Source: Dichomitus squalens LYAD-421 SS1 (Eukaryota; Basidiomycota; Agaricomycetes; Polyporales; Polyporaceae). Taken from it: a DNA stretch of 64,000 nt. The notes below the pieces were generated by a model. That model was given only the letters and a program-made list of their open reading frames with translations, was not told where the DNA came from and ran no database searches. Where the stretch lies: positions 1,502,604 through 1,566,603 of the forward strand of contig NW_006766885.1 of assembly GCF_000275845.1 (NCBI RefSeq). Reading direction: 5' to 3'. This document shows, piece after piece, positions 34,972 to 46,904 of the stretch (position 1 is the first letter of the stretch; each line of letters starts with the position of its first letter). The position numbers and the translations under genes are program-made.

Positions 34972-36110
34972 CTACGGCTTCAGGTTTCCCTCAATATACG
35001 ACGCGAACTTCTCCGCGACGCTCTCCTCGCTCCAGTCCACCGCGCCCTTCTCCGTCGTGCCCAGCGTGATCGCCTTCTTGTGCACTGTCACGAACTGCCG
35101 CTTCAGCCGCTGCAGCTCCGAGAGCGTCAGGCTCCGCGCTGGCAGATTCACCGTCGGCTTGAGCGTCGGAGAGAGCGAGAGCGTGACGCGACCCCCGGCG
35201 ATGCCCCCCGAGGAGGCCTGTTCGGACATGATCGCTGCGACTATCGTTGTGGCGGTGTGCTCGAGGGTGCGGAGGGCGTCTGTGGGGGCTTTAGGGACCT
35301 GGGGGCAGGAGAGGGAGAAGTCAGACGTCCGCGGGGGCGGAAGATGTTATGCGATAAGGGAAGGTATATACCGCTTGGGTGCCTGCATTCGGGGGCTTCA
35401 CGTTGCCTTCGGTGATTGCCTTCCAGATGTCGTCGATTGGTACGTCTTCGTCTATCCAAGGGACGGTGAAAAGTGGGGAATCCCAGCGCACCATGGACGA
35501 TGGCTCTTCATATCTCATCATGAGGTTTTCAAGCCTGTAACTGCGTCAACTAAAACCATACGCGGTACAGAGAAACTGATCATTCACGTCTCGGGTGCGT
35601 ATGCGCGGCCATCCTGTCGCGAGGCATTCCATGCCTTGCATTGCTCCTGCGTCGCCGCGACGAAGACCTACTTGGCGAGGATCAGGGTTGCTCGAACAAA
35701 CTAAGCGGCTACGAGGGTTAACCTACCGTGCAAACTCTCAGCTTGTGTTCTCTCGCAGCGCAGTACATCTGATATCGGAATCCCTTGATGTAATTCATCG
35801 AGTCGACAATCAGGATGGTATCTTGGCCCATCTGCCTCTGCACTGCAGCGAACAAGGCACCTCGTGCAGGTTTTTCTGCCCGCCCATCTGCAGAACCGTC
35901 AGCTGTGAATAGCGCCACATGTTCCAAAGTATGCTCACCTCCATAAACACTGCGAGGGATATTTAAAGTGTCGTCAGAGACCACGACCACCTTCAACCGC
36001 GGGCCCTCATAAGCAAGACTTCGCAATCGGATCTCCAAATGCGCCCGCAACTGCTCTACCCTTCTAGACTTTCCAGAACACGGGAAACCAGTGATGGTAA
36101 TGAAAGCCAT
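34972..36110 (-). CDS. KTI12: KTI12, Elongator-associated P-loop protein
   Basis: Partner of the Elongator complex, required in yeast for wobble-uridine modification of tRNAs. Exons 36110-35939, 35887-35727, 35667-35588, 35540-35372 and 35298-34972 sum to 909 nt, 302 residues. The Walker A loop is ITITGFPCSGKSRR. ILIVDSMNYIKGFRYQMYC is the Walker B-like strand followed by the conserved NYIKGFRYQ block. MVRWDSPLFTVPW and IDDIWKAITEG are further KTI12 motifs. The C-terminal part carries the tRNA-binding-type helices (SLTLSELQRLKRQFVTVHKK). All joins are in phase, and the ATG directly precedes the P-loop strand. Confidence 0.94.
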
Positions 36111-36962
36111 ACTACTTGCCACAACTCGCGATACTAACTGCACTGCACTCAAGCAGACGGATGGTGGTAGGAGAACAAGTTATATTCATGGGCAGCGCTA
36201 ACTAAGCTACTCTAGAAAGGACCCCTCTGACCAGAAGGTCGTCATCGGGATGAGGGGTTTTCCAAAAATTGCTGAAAGCCGAAGCTAACAGACGTGTTCG
36301 GATGTGTAATTTGCAATCAGCAAAAGACTGTGCCTCGGTAAAGACCTCACTGGCGACAGTACGTGCCCGAGCACAAGAATGGGGAAACTGAGCGAGGGGG
36401 AGCGCCTTTATATACTAGGTGGCTCGCGCGCACGGACCAGGCACAGCTAGAAGTCCTTCCGCGGGTTGATTCGCGCTTCGTGAGCGCAGTTCGTGCATCC
36501 ACGACGGCAAAGTTGGGCGCAGATGGCTCGCGAGAGAACAAAGTAAAGAGAGCACATGGTGGCACTGCTCGTGGTCGGCGGTTCCACGATGCGCTCTCAG
36601 ACGGCAATGGTGAGGGTGGAGCTCGTTGTGCCAAGCGAAGCGAGTCGTCTGCAGGGATATACGGTTTGGACTGGGCATGCCTCGCTCCCGCGAGAGCTTG
36701 TTCACGCGCTGCGTCGAGGCGTGGTGTAGGCGTGGTACACCGCAAAAAGGGTCGTATGATTGAAGTAATTGAGGCAAATCAAGCGTTCATGAACAATGGC
36801 GGAAAGGACAGAAGCGGCGGGACACGGACCGCGCGAGATATCGCCTACAGGCGCTTCGAGCGGGCGCCTGAGGGTCAGGGAGAGAGGGCAGTCTGATGGA
36901 CAGCGACGACAGCCTCTCCTCCCACCTCTCGCCGCCCCGTCTTGCAAAGAGCTCGTGAGGCC
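36111..36962. promoter_or_regulatory. Divergent promoter region, KTI12 / NIF phosphatase
   Basis: 852 bases between outward-facing start codons. It is GC-rich toward the phosphatase side. No RNA gene or supported small CDS was seen. Confidence 0.4.
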
Positions 36963-38889
36963 ATGGCCAATTCTCGGTCCTTGCACTCTTCCGCCCGCGA
37001 TCAGGTGCGTACTGGCCTCATAAGGGCGTATGCAGGAATCTATGAATTGAAGGGCTGCGCCAGGCGTCAGAAGCAGGTCCGGGTCGAGATGTCGAGACAT
37101 CCAACTCCAACGGCGATCCAAGTCACGCGGGGAGCACCCCCGCACCCTCCTCTACCTCTCCTCACATCCTTGCCGGCGAAGGAAGCAGCGCGACCTCGGG
37201 CGGAGACACCATCGTGCAAACTCAGGCCACGGACGCTCATTCAAGCGATACCCACAGCAGCCACGGGCAGGACCCGTCCTCTTCGTTCCCCACCCAGTCC
37301 GATCTGACTGCACATTCGGATCCGCCAACCACCATGACAGGCACCGCAATCTCAATCGCTGAGAAGTCGTCAGCGGACCCTTCCGGCACACTGAAGGACA
37401 AGGACAAGGATGTGTCCACCTTCTCAGCACCAGTAGGCAAGCGTCGCCGAGATGGCCAGTCCCTTAGTGGAAATGCTAAATCGCCGTCGATCCTGATTGA
37501 TTTTCTTCCGTCACTAGAAGAATCAAAGCCGCCCGCAAAGCGCGCCAAGAAGTCCTTCCTGTTGAAGTTCACCCGTCTCTGCAAGTCTTGCGTCGCGACT
37601 CGACACACCCATCCCATCGATCTCGACGAGGGCCAACTGCCGGAGTCAGAGAAGCAGACGCTGAAAGATACTGAGACCGCGCATCACGGAACACACTCCT
37701 CGTCTACGACAGGTATGTAACCACGATATCGGTTGCCCACCTTATTCCCACACGAACATGGAACTAGTCAACGCGCCGACCCTTCCGCCACTCACGATCC
37801 CCACCGTCCTTCCCGATGGCGACATCATCGTTCCGCCCACGCCTACGAAGCAGCTTCTGCCGCTATCGGAAACGGACGGTCTAACGTCGGGCGCTGTGCA
37901 ACCACCCGGTTCCACAGGTGAGAACCTCACTCCAACGCCCACCTCACATTACGACAAGTCGCGTCGCCGCGAGGCCTCCGACGATTCGGATAGCTCCTTC
38001 ACCGATGAGGTGAATCTAAACTTTCACGACACCATCTTGATCGACGAGGTGGAGGACGAGGAGCAGCGGCTGATCAGGTCGGGGGGAACTGGTATTCCTG
38101 TTGGTACCGTGAGTACCCTTCCTGTATGCGCTCAACGCACTCTTTGTTCAACTCGATGGGTTACAGGACGGCCAGCCGAGACCTTTGCTGCCGCCACTTG
38201 CACCTGAACACGCCGGTCGTAAATGCTTGGTGCTCGACCTAGACGAGACGCTTGTGCACAGCAGCTTGAAGGCAAGTCCAGTTCCCACGTTATCGACGAT
38301 CGTTCTGACGAACCCACACAGGCTGTTCCATCACCAGATTACATTGTTCCGGTGGAGATAGAGGCGTATTGGCACAACTTCTATGTGCTCAAACGCCCAG
38401 GCGTAGACGACTTCCTTAGACGAATGGGGGAGATTTACGAAGTTGTCGTCTTCACCGCCAGTTTGAGCAAGGTGCGTCCATAGTGTGCTAACAATGCCGG
38501 ATGTGCCACTCATAGCCAGTGGTTCGTGTAGTACGCCGATCCTGTCCTCGACAGGCTTGATCCTTACCGTTCCGTTGCCCACCGGTTATTCCGGGAAAGC
38601 TGTTACAACCATAAAGGGAATTACGTAAAGGTATGTTTGCAGTCCGCCTTCATGTCAAGGTCCCGGTCTTACATCTACCCAGGACCTATCACAACTAGGG
38701 CGTCCCGTGAAGGATACGATTATCCTCGACAACTCACCCGCATCCTACATCTTCCACCCCCACAACGCGGTGCCTGTGTCGTCCTGGTTCAACGACCCCC
38801 ATGACACCGAACTCACTGACCTTTGCCCCTTCCTCACCGATCTCTCTCACGTCGGCGACGTGCGTGGTATCTTGAATCCGGCAGTATAG
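36963..38889 (+). CDS. NLI-interacting factor (SCP/PSR1-type) protein phosphatase
   Basis: HAD-family Ser/Thr phosphatase of the FCP1-homology class; relatives act on the RNA polymerase II CTD or, as yeast Psr1/Psr2, in stress signalling at the plasma membrane. Exons 36963-37004, 37064-37712, 37768-38108, 38167-38271, 38322-38471, 38532-38630 and 38683-38889 sum to 1593 nt, 530 residues. The N-terminal 330 residues are low complexity. The catalytic domain has [16 protein letters not shown] (the DxDxT nucleophile motif), [58 protein letters not shown] and [20 protein letters not shown]. The intron at 38272-38321 (50 nt) starts AAG|GCAAGT, a GC-AG intron; skipping it breaks the frame. The first coding exon is short and is the least certain join. 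Confidence 0.91.
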
Positions 38890-40573
38890 TCCACGCGGCT
38901 GCTCGGCTCGAGACTTCCCAGCCTGACCAGGGCCGCACCTCCGGTCGCTGCTGACGACCTGCTGCATCGCGCAGGAAGGCGTGCAGAAACACTTCTCCTG
39001 TACCCATTCGCATCGCTGGAGTGCGATCAGCATGGTCACCCCCTACTTTGTCTCCATTTCATCTCATATTGGAAGCGCGACATCTCCTCGTCGGCTTCTC
39101 CACACTCCTTCGCGCAGGCCCGTTTTCTCTCGCAGTGTATCCGTCGTCTCGTCCACAAGCCCGTCGCCTATACCCGCATCGTTGGCGGTCTGCTCCCATC
39201 TCCCTGGCACTCAGCACAAGCTTGGATTTTTTCGTGTACCGCGCCGCTGTTTTCATTACACACTCTCGCCGCACGCACAGCCGCATCGCGCATTGGTCGC
39301 ATTGGTCGCGCTTTCCCCGCACATTGTACGTGTATTGCTACTATCCCTGCTGTCTATAGGGCCGGATGGACCGCGCGGGTGGACGTGTCATGGAGTCTTA
39401 GTGTCATAGTGTCACTACAATTCCTCACACTTTACAAGCCCGCTCGCACGCTTCAAGCGCAAACCCAGCAAGCGCACACGGATATGCACCGTATCTCTGG
39501 TCGCATGCGTACGTCACACCGCCTCGTCAATCACTGGTTCAACGCTGACGTGACCGCTGCTTTGTTTGTCAAACATCCCTCTCTTGGATATACGACGCTC
39601 ACCTCGACGCTCCAACCGCCACGTTCGCGCCGCCAGTCCTACAAAAGCAGTCCATACCGCATCTATTTATCCTTATACCCTCCTTTATCAGTCCTCCACA
39701 CACACCCTCTTAGGTCCCCTCAAGCGTTGTCTCTCTCTATCTCTCTCTCTCTCTGGAGTTGCACGTGATGTCCCATGACGAATATAGCAACGAGTCTCCC
39801 TCTGTCTCGCATCTCGCGTGTGCCCACATCGACAAGGCATGCCCGTCCCGCGTCATTGGACGGGAAAGCATACATATCTGCGGATCTGAACGTCCGTCAG
39901 TGATCCGGTCATCCTCGAGGTATTGTATGGCTGTCCCCTGAAACCCAAAGTCATCCGCCTCGAACTCGAGAACTCGGCTTTCCATAATTAAGACTCAATG
40001 AACGGGTCCTCAGTGTCCGACTGGGGACCGGGTAGGTGGCGCTGAGTGTGACCGTTGCAGTGCCTTCTCGAGCACCCCAGCCTATCGGTGTACGGTTGGA
40101 GTGCGCAGTGGGAGCGGTCACAGGCCTGAAACGGCTCTCGTCCTCCGTGCCTGAGCATATGGCCTCGAAGGGCGGCGACCGTCATTTCCAGCGTAAGCTC
40201 CGTCGACAGAGAACCCACAGCGCGGTTCCCCGACGAGCCCGCCGCGGGCCACTTTCGCACATCGACGTCAGTCCCGTGGTCACTCACGCACGCGCAGACG
40301 CGGTGCAAACCTCCGTCGGATGGGCAGTTGGGAGATATTCTTGTCATTTGGCTATCGTTACTGCGCTGTTATATACGGTGCGTTACTTGGGGCGCGCGGA
40401 ACCCTCTTCGGCTTCTTTCCTCCTCCCTCCGTTACACTTGGATCCCCCAGCACTCGCCCTCCCATTGTTCTGCGCGCGTCGGCGGTTCTACACACGATAG
40501 ATAGTACTCATATACCCGCTCGCTGGACTCGAGCGTTCGCACCAAGAGGCGTTCGCGTCCGCATTCACGTCTT
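38890..40573. other. Convergent intergenic region with a CT microsatellite
   Basis: About 1.7 kb between convergent stops. A CT/TC repeat lies at 39730-39754. Several short frames exist but none shows family likeness or splice support. Confidence 0.45.
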
Positions 40574-43500
40574 CTACTGACCGCCGCTCCCCACCTCGAG
40601 CTCCTTCGTCTCCTCGTCCTCCCACGGGCTGAACTTCGGCTTGCGCCCGCGAGGCAAGTTCTGCAGCCACGAGAGCGAGGGCCCAAGGAGCGTCCGCCCG
40701 GTCCCGAGCCCAAGGCCCACCAGACTGGCGTCTTTGTTCACGCCCATCCCGAGCCCAAGACCAGCGGGGGCTCCTAGGCCTGGAGGCGCCGGGACCGCAT
40801 GCGCGTGGGAGTGGCTGTGCGACGGGGAGGACGGCGAGCTGGAGCTCAGGCTGAGACTCGGGATGCTCGGGATGCTGCTCGACACGGACGACACCTCGGA
40901 GAGCGTCGGGAGACGCTCAAGGCTCGCGTTCGTCGACCCTCCCAGGGCGCGCTTCAGAGCCTCGCGCTCGGCAGGCGACGGCGCGAATGCGCGCATCGAG
41001 ATGGACGAGAAGAGATTCCCGCCGTCCGGCTCGGGCACGACGCTTGGAATGCCCAACGGGGATGGCCCGAGCGGGTCGAACGCGTGCGGGTGGGGCACCG
41101 GCGAAGGGTACAGCGAGGGGAAGGTGCGCTTAGTGAGTGAGAACGCCTTCGCTTCGGGATTGAGCCCCTTGCGCTCCTTGCCAGGCGCGTCTTGTTGTGA
41201 GGACCACCTGCGGTGCGCGAGCCCGGTTTTGTCTTGACTCTCGTGGTCCGCCACTGCAACCATAAGGGCGGCGGGCGGGAGCAGCGGGTCCGAGATGGTG
41301 CGGTTGGGCGGGAGCGTCGCGCGTTGGAGGTCCATAAGCTCCGACGTGAGGCGGCGGCGAGTAGGCAGGGGACGGACTTCGAATGGGTCCTCCTTGTCCA
41401 CGCCCTCGAAGGAGGGGCAGGTCAATGACGACGGAGATGTCGTGTACTGCCCTGTGCCAGGGCTCTCAACAGGCAGCGGGCGAGGAAATGGAGCATTCTT
41501 ACGCCAGTCGCGTGACAGAACGGCGTCGTCCTCACTCTGGAATGAGCGTGAGAGATTCATATCGAAGCCGCCTGCGCCGTCCAGAGAGTGGATGAGACTG
41601 CTCGGGATGAACGACGAGGGTGAGATGCTGCTCGGGGGGTTGAGACCATCCGCAGGTGAAAGAGCTTCTTGCCCATCGCTGTCGCCGAAAGGAGAAAAAC
41701 GTGTAGACGTCGAGTTTGTAGAGAGCGTGGGCAGGTCGCTGGTTAAGAGCGTAATACCGCGAGGGCGCAAAAGGACTTGGCCGTTGGGATCAGGCTCTGG
41801 AAGGACGCGAGTGGTGGGCTCGCGCAGGTTGGAGATGGCCGTAAGAGACAGGCGTGCAGGACGCGGGGAGATTGAGGGCTCTCTCGCGTCGCTGCTTCCG
41901 GAGCCAGAAGAGACCGAACCTTTACTCTTCGGGGCTTGGATGGGATGGGGAAACGCTTCCTGGCGGTCGATATCTTCGCCGCTGTGTTGAGTGACCGAGT
42001 CTGGAGAGGAGTCTTGAGACTGGTTCTGGCGCCCATAAGAGCTCCAGGGAGGGATGGCGACGTCTTCCTCGTTGACCGTAGGGACAACGGTGAGTGGATA
42101 GAACGAGCGGTCCTGCTTCTTGATCTCCGCCTGCTCCTTCGCCCGACGCAGCCGATCTTCCTCCTGGACGATCTTCTCCTCCAGATCCTTCGCACGCATG
42201 TTCAAAGCGGCAACGACGTCCTCCGCGACTTTGATTTCTTTCCTCTTCTTCTCCAACGTCTCTTGCGCCTCCCTCTCCTTCACATCCCCCTCCTCCTTAC
42301 AGCTCACCACCGCCAACTCGTCGTCCCGCATCCGGCTACGCAACACCCCAATCTCCTCTCCAAGCTTCTCGATGCGCGCGGTAGCGTTATCGCGCGCGCT
42401 CTCCGCAGCCCGCAAACGCTTCTCCGCATCGCGCTTGCTGCTCTCCGCTGAGCGTCTCGAGTCCTCGAGCGTCTTCGTGCGCGACTTCAGCTCCGCACGC
42501 GCCGCGTCTTCCTCACGCTTACGCTCGCGCTGCGCCTCGAGCTCGCTCTGGATCGACGAGCGCGACTCGGACGAGACTGTGCGGAAGTCGTTGAGCTGGC
42601 TGTGGAGCTCGCGCACCGCGGCCTTGGACTGCGATATCTGACGCAGCACTTCAGCGATGATCGGTGACGAGTCCCACAACGAGGTTGACGACGGGGAGTA
42701 CGCCAACATGGGCGGTGCAGGCGGTCGCGGTTGCTCGGGCGTCACGGGCGCGCTTACGCTGGGTGCATGACGCTGATTAGGACCTCCGTTGCCCTTCGGA
42801 GGGGTTGAAGCAGGGACTCTAGGGGCATGGAGGGGAAGCGATGCGGACTTCGGAAGAGGGGGAGGGGTGGTGCTGCGAGGTGCATTGCTCGTGGATCGCT
42901 GCGTCGATCTCTCGGTTCCCCTTAGCTTGTTGGGAGCTTCTGTAGGCAGACGTGACGAGGTAGGTAGAGGAAGACCTAGCAGAAACGATCGTCTCGGATC
43001 TCAATGATATTAGTCAACAACACTCACCGTCAAATCCCTCGAGGACATCGAGTGCCTTGATATCCAAGAGACCAGATCCGCACCTCTCCTTAGTGTTCTC
43101 CAGCATCTCATGCCACCAACTTTGCACAATGCCACCTCGCCACCAAGTCCCGAACACGCCGATGTACCACGCATCGAACACAGAGGGGCTGAGGTTCTCG
43201 GTCTGTGCCGCGTGACCGTTTCCCTGCGCACTATAGCGGCTCGGTGGATAGACTGCAGCTATCGACAGAATGCCGAAATTCTGAAAGACATGTTTCGGGG
43301 TGCGAAGAGAAACCGAGGCACGGCTGACGAAGTGGAAAGGCGACCTTGGGTCGAAGTTGCTTCCTAGCTTCCGCGCGATTGGTGGGGTTCTGCGTGAAAG
43401 AGTGAAGTGCGCAGCGGAGCCTTCGGAAGCAGAGCTGTCGTCCTGGGCACCCTCCAGTTGCCTGATGTGCTCCTTAATGTGCAGCTCGGTGAGATGAGTT

Positions 43501-44082
43501 CGAAAGGAGGTCTCAGAAGGGTTGGTGAGATATGCTGATCGTGCGCCAAATGGAATGAGATGCCAAAATTTGCGCAATGTTAACGTGGTTAAAGGGCACA
43601 AGAGCACGTTATGAGATAGAAGGGATGATAAGTGAGGGGGCGGTGAGGGTGAAGCAACATCACGCACCCAATACCAAGACGATTACGACAATGACAACGG
43701 CGAAAAACACGGAACGGAGATCGACCTTTGAAAAGACATTGCCGAGCGCGTGTGTCGGGTGACCAGCAAGCAGGATGGCACCCAGACCGCCGAGGGCCAT
43801 AACGAAGATGGGGAAGAGAGGAGCAGCCCCCTCTGGGCTGGGCGACGACGGCTTGCGAGTGGCAGTGCGGCGAGGCGTCGAGGGAGATGTCGGGCAATGA
43901 TGAATATGTTGAGTGAACAGTGTTGCGAGGGGACGTCCCGTGAGCGTCCCCGACGAGAAAGAGGAGGTTGAGGACGGGCACGATAGCAGAGATGACCGTC
44001 CGGTCTTGAAGAAGACAAGCTCGGGCACCGCCAGAAAATCCGCCTCCCAAATTCGCCTCGCCGGCGCTACGCCGCTGATCAT
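40574..44082 (-). CDS. Membrane-anchored coiled-coil protein, function unknown
   Basis: Exons 44082-43668, 43534-43028 and 42975-40574 join in phase to 1107 residues. The N-terminal part has two hydrophobic stretches (FPIFVMALGGLGAILLAG and SVFFAVVIVVIVLVL). The second exon has KFW..-like aromatic segments such as VFDAWYIGVFGTWWRGGIVQ and ends DVLEGFDG. After a proline-rich linker comes a long coiled coil (from IIAEVLRQISQSKAAVRELH through AEKRLRAAESARDNATARIEKL to EEKIVQEEDRLRRAKEQAEI, about 42,640-42,100). The remaining ~480 residues are Ser/Pro-rich, with a short tail WLQNLPRGRKPKFSPWEDEE. I do not recognise a family. The plan suggests a membrane-attached scaffold or tether. The start could also be an upstream in-frame ATG near 44199-44244. 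Confidence 0.75.
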
Positions 44083-45959
44083 CTGACGCCCGCAAGCGCC
44101 TTCCGGCTTCCGGCGGGTCCTCCGGCTACGCCCGCCACAATCCGGATATCCAGCTCTCCTATATGCTCTGTCTCGGCCGAGCCTGTCCATCTCCATCTCC
44201 ACTGTTGTCGCGTCAGTTGCATTCATTCTACAGCACGCTATCACTCAGACGACCGTAGTGTGCTCTCCGGCAGGCCACTTGCGCTCCCCAAGGTGTGCGT
44301 ACATCGCACGGCCACGATGCACATCGATCCTCGGCTTTCTGTTCAGCTGAGAGGATCAGTCCCCCCACTCCGGCGTGTTGCAGGACTTCTCCGTGCTCGC
44401 ATCGTCCGCGTGCCACAAATAATGCGTGAACATTCCGTCGGCTGGTCCATACTCCACATCTCGAGTCCCATACTAACCCGTTTAGTGAACTGTCGGGGCG
44501 GCTGAGAAGCTCCCGATAGCAGGCTGTCTCCGCGCATGCGATTCATCTGGAGACCATCTCCCATCTCGAAGAACATCGTTGGCGATCTGCCTTCCTTCGT
44601 CGGAGCTTCGGTCCTGAGATATAGATCTGTTTATGATGCCACGCTTGCGAATCATGTGCAATTCCCCGAAACTAGTCCTTTCGCTGTGCTTGGAAGATGG
44701 GTAGGCTTAGCATGAGTCCGCAAAAGCAGCATGGTGTAAACATCATGCATTCAGGCCGACGTGATGGTAGAAACACTGGGATAACGAGATGACGATGGAA
44801 GATGCAAATGTTTGAGTCCTGGCTGTTCCTCGTCCTTCCAGCGACCGGTTTGTGAGTGGTACAGTCGTCGCTTGTCGGACTCACCTGACCTTTGGCATGC
44901 TGAAGTAGTCATCGTCCCCTGCATCTCCTATCGGCCATCTACATCAAGGAGATAACGTACTTCCGCATGTTGATGCACACACTCTATCAGAACGTCATGT
45001 TAAAGCTGACGATGCCTCGATTGATGCATAGACACGGCTTACACCGGCCATGTTTTGGACAATGATTATTGTCCAGGGTCTATGACAGCGTAACTCGTGC
45101 CACCCCCTCGCCGCTTTACATCTGCTTTGTCTCTAGTAGTATATAGGTTAAGGGCTCGCAGCCCAGGATCCTCGTCCCCTCGCCCTTCGGGAGCTCGCGC
45201 TCCTCGAGCTTTCGTTTTTGCACCCACCCTTCCGCTGCCCCATTTTTGGTCTCGCTTAGCTACGTCTCATGTATCAGGTACATTCGCCTTCCGCCGGCTT
45301 GAGCTCGGCCCACCGGTCGCGCGAGAGAGCGGTGGCGACACGGACTCGGTGGTCCCGCGCAGCTTCCGTAGCGCGCGCCCAATACCATCGTTTTCCGTCC
45401 TGCCCGAGTATAGCGTGCATAGATGGCCGGATGTTCTACGATAATGTGACTCGCGGTGAGTACGCGAGTTCGGTTATGGTGACACCTGCACTCCCATCTG
45501 TCTTCGCCACCGCCCAACCTACATAGAACACATGTAGGGCGCTGGTGTGTTCAACATTCATTGATCGAGACAGATTCATCAAAAACGTGCTTACCCGCAG
45601 TATCCCTCGTTTTTTGCGCTGCAATCGATTGGCTCACCACATCGAGACGACCTCGCAGATTGCGGTGAATCTAGATCGCTTGTGTCACCGTTCAGTTGCC
45701 CACGCACCTCACCCTTGCTGGCAGCGCAGTGTACGCAGCCGTCCATTGCACCGGTGTCCGAGTACGCGTCCGATGGGTGTGTGAGACTGAATGGGGTGTG
45801 ATGCTAATAGTGTGCAGATGATACAGTGCATTAGGTCTACGTATAAGCAAGGTATGAAGTGTGTGCGAAAGCAGAGCGGTGCGGGTGTATGCGCGTGATA
45901 ACAGAAGTGACGCGGGGAGATGAGAATGAGGCCTGACGGAGGTGACGGCGCGGTCGAGA
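44083..45959. other. Intergenic region, no supportable gene
   Basis: About 1.9 kb between the coiled-coil gene start and the TIM16 stop. A plus-strand frame at 45097-45444 (115 codons) is Arg/Ser/Pro-rich and looks like GC-biased noise. No RNA gene was recognised. Confidence 0.45.
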
Positions 45960-46592
45960 CTACGATGCGGGCGGAGGCGGATTCGACGACAGTGCTTCTG
46001 GTGGAGGGGGCGAGGGGGTTTCGCCCTCGAGCGACGCCTTGAGCTCCGCGTCCAGCCGCTCCTTTGCACGGACGACCTTCGACTGGAGGTAGTGCGAGTA
46101 TGCGGGCGCAGCCTGCTTGGACGATTTGGGCACAGCCTTCTCGGGAGGCGGTGGTGGTGAGTTCTGCTTGAACAGGTGCTCGTAGTTCTGCAACAGCGTA
46201 ACACCGTGTCAGCGCGCGTGCACACACACGAGGACGGAACTGCAAGGCGCACCTGCACTATCCTCTCTACCGGATCCTTGTCCTTCACGTTCAGAATCAA
46301 CCGCGCCTCGTCTAGCGTCATCCGGTGTTCCCTCGTCAGCCTGTCCGTTATGGAACCAGAGGTCGCGTTCCCGATGCCTGCGACATCGCCCCCCGCTGTG
46401 CCTGGCGGCCGGTACTTTGCATCTGTTCAGGGCCTACGTCAACATTGTCCCCGCCATTCATGTAAAGTATATAGTGGAGTACGAACTTGCTATTGCCTGT
46501 TTCCCGGCCGCGTAGAACGCCTTCCCAAAGATTTTTGCGCCAGCAATGGCGATCTGCACGATGACCCTTGGCGAAGACTGTTCAAGGCGCAT
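45960..46592 (-). CDS. PAM16: TIM16/PAM16, mitochondrial presequence translocase motor subunit
   Basis: J-like partner of Pam18 in the mitochondrial import motor; it regulates mtHsp70 at the inner membrane. Exons 46592-46487, 46422-46253 and 46187-45960 sum to 504 nt, 167 residues. The N-terminus SSPRVIVQIAIAGAKIFGKA followed by FYAAGKQAIANAKYRPPG is the conserved membrane-associating head. MTLDEARLILNVKDKDPVER and IVQNYEHLFKQN form the degenerate J-like fold that lacks HPD. The C-terminal tail is proline-rich, with YSHYLQSKVVRAKERLDAEL near its middle. Phases agree. The exact N-terminus (MRLEQSSPRV...) is inferred; a tiny upstream exon is possible. Confidence 0.94.
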
Positions 46593-46904
46593 GGGCTATC
46601 TATCATTCCTGTCCCATATTCTGAGCGAAACGAAAGACGTACCATGACCCCAAACCCAGCCCACGACGACGGTGACAGTACCAAAGAACTACTGTGAGAG
46701 ACGTGCCGACGACGTCCGGCACGGAATGCCACATAGACGCCCGTCACTGGCGCGTCGCTCTCTCAGGCGCTTCCCAAAATTTCTGCCACCAGCTGCTTCC
46801 GCGCGTTCAGCACCCTCGAGCTTTCCCTGTGTCCGCCCGTTCTGGCATTATAACGTCTCTGTGAACATCTTATCTGGTCGTCTTGCCTCTTGTGTTTTGG
46901 AGGG
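46593..46904. promoter_or_regulatory. Short divergent promoter region, TIM16 / RPA43
   Basis: 312 bases between two outward-facing start codons of housekeeping genes, so probably a shared bidirectional promoter. No TATA box is evident. Confidence 0.5.

Noticed and set aside
45097..45444. 115-codon Arg/Ser/Pro-rich frame
   Set aside because: Composition fits GC-biased noncoding DNA; no splice partners or domain.
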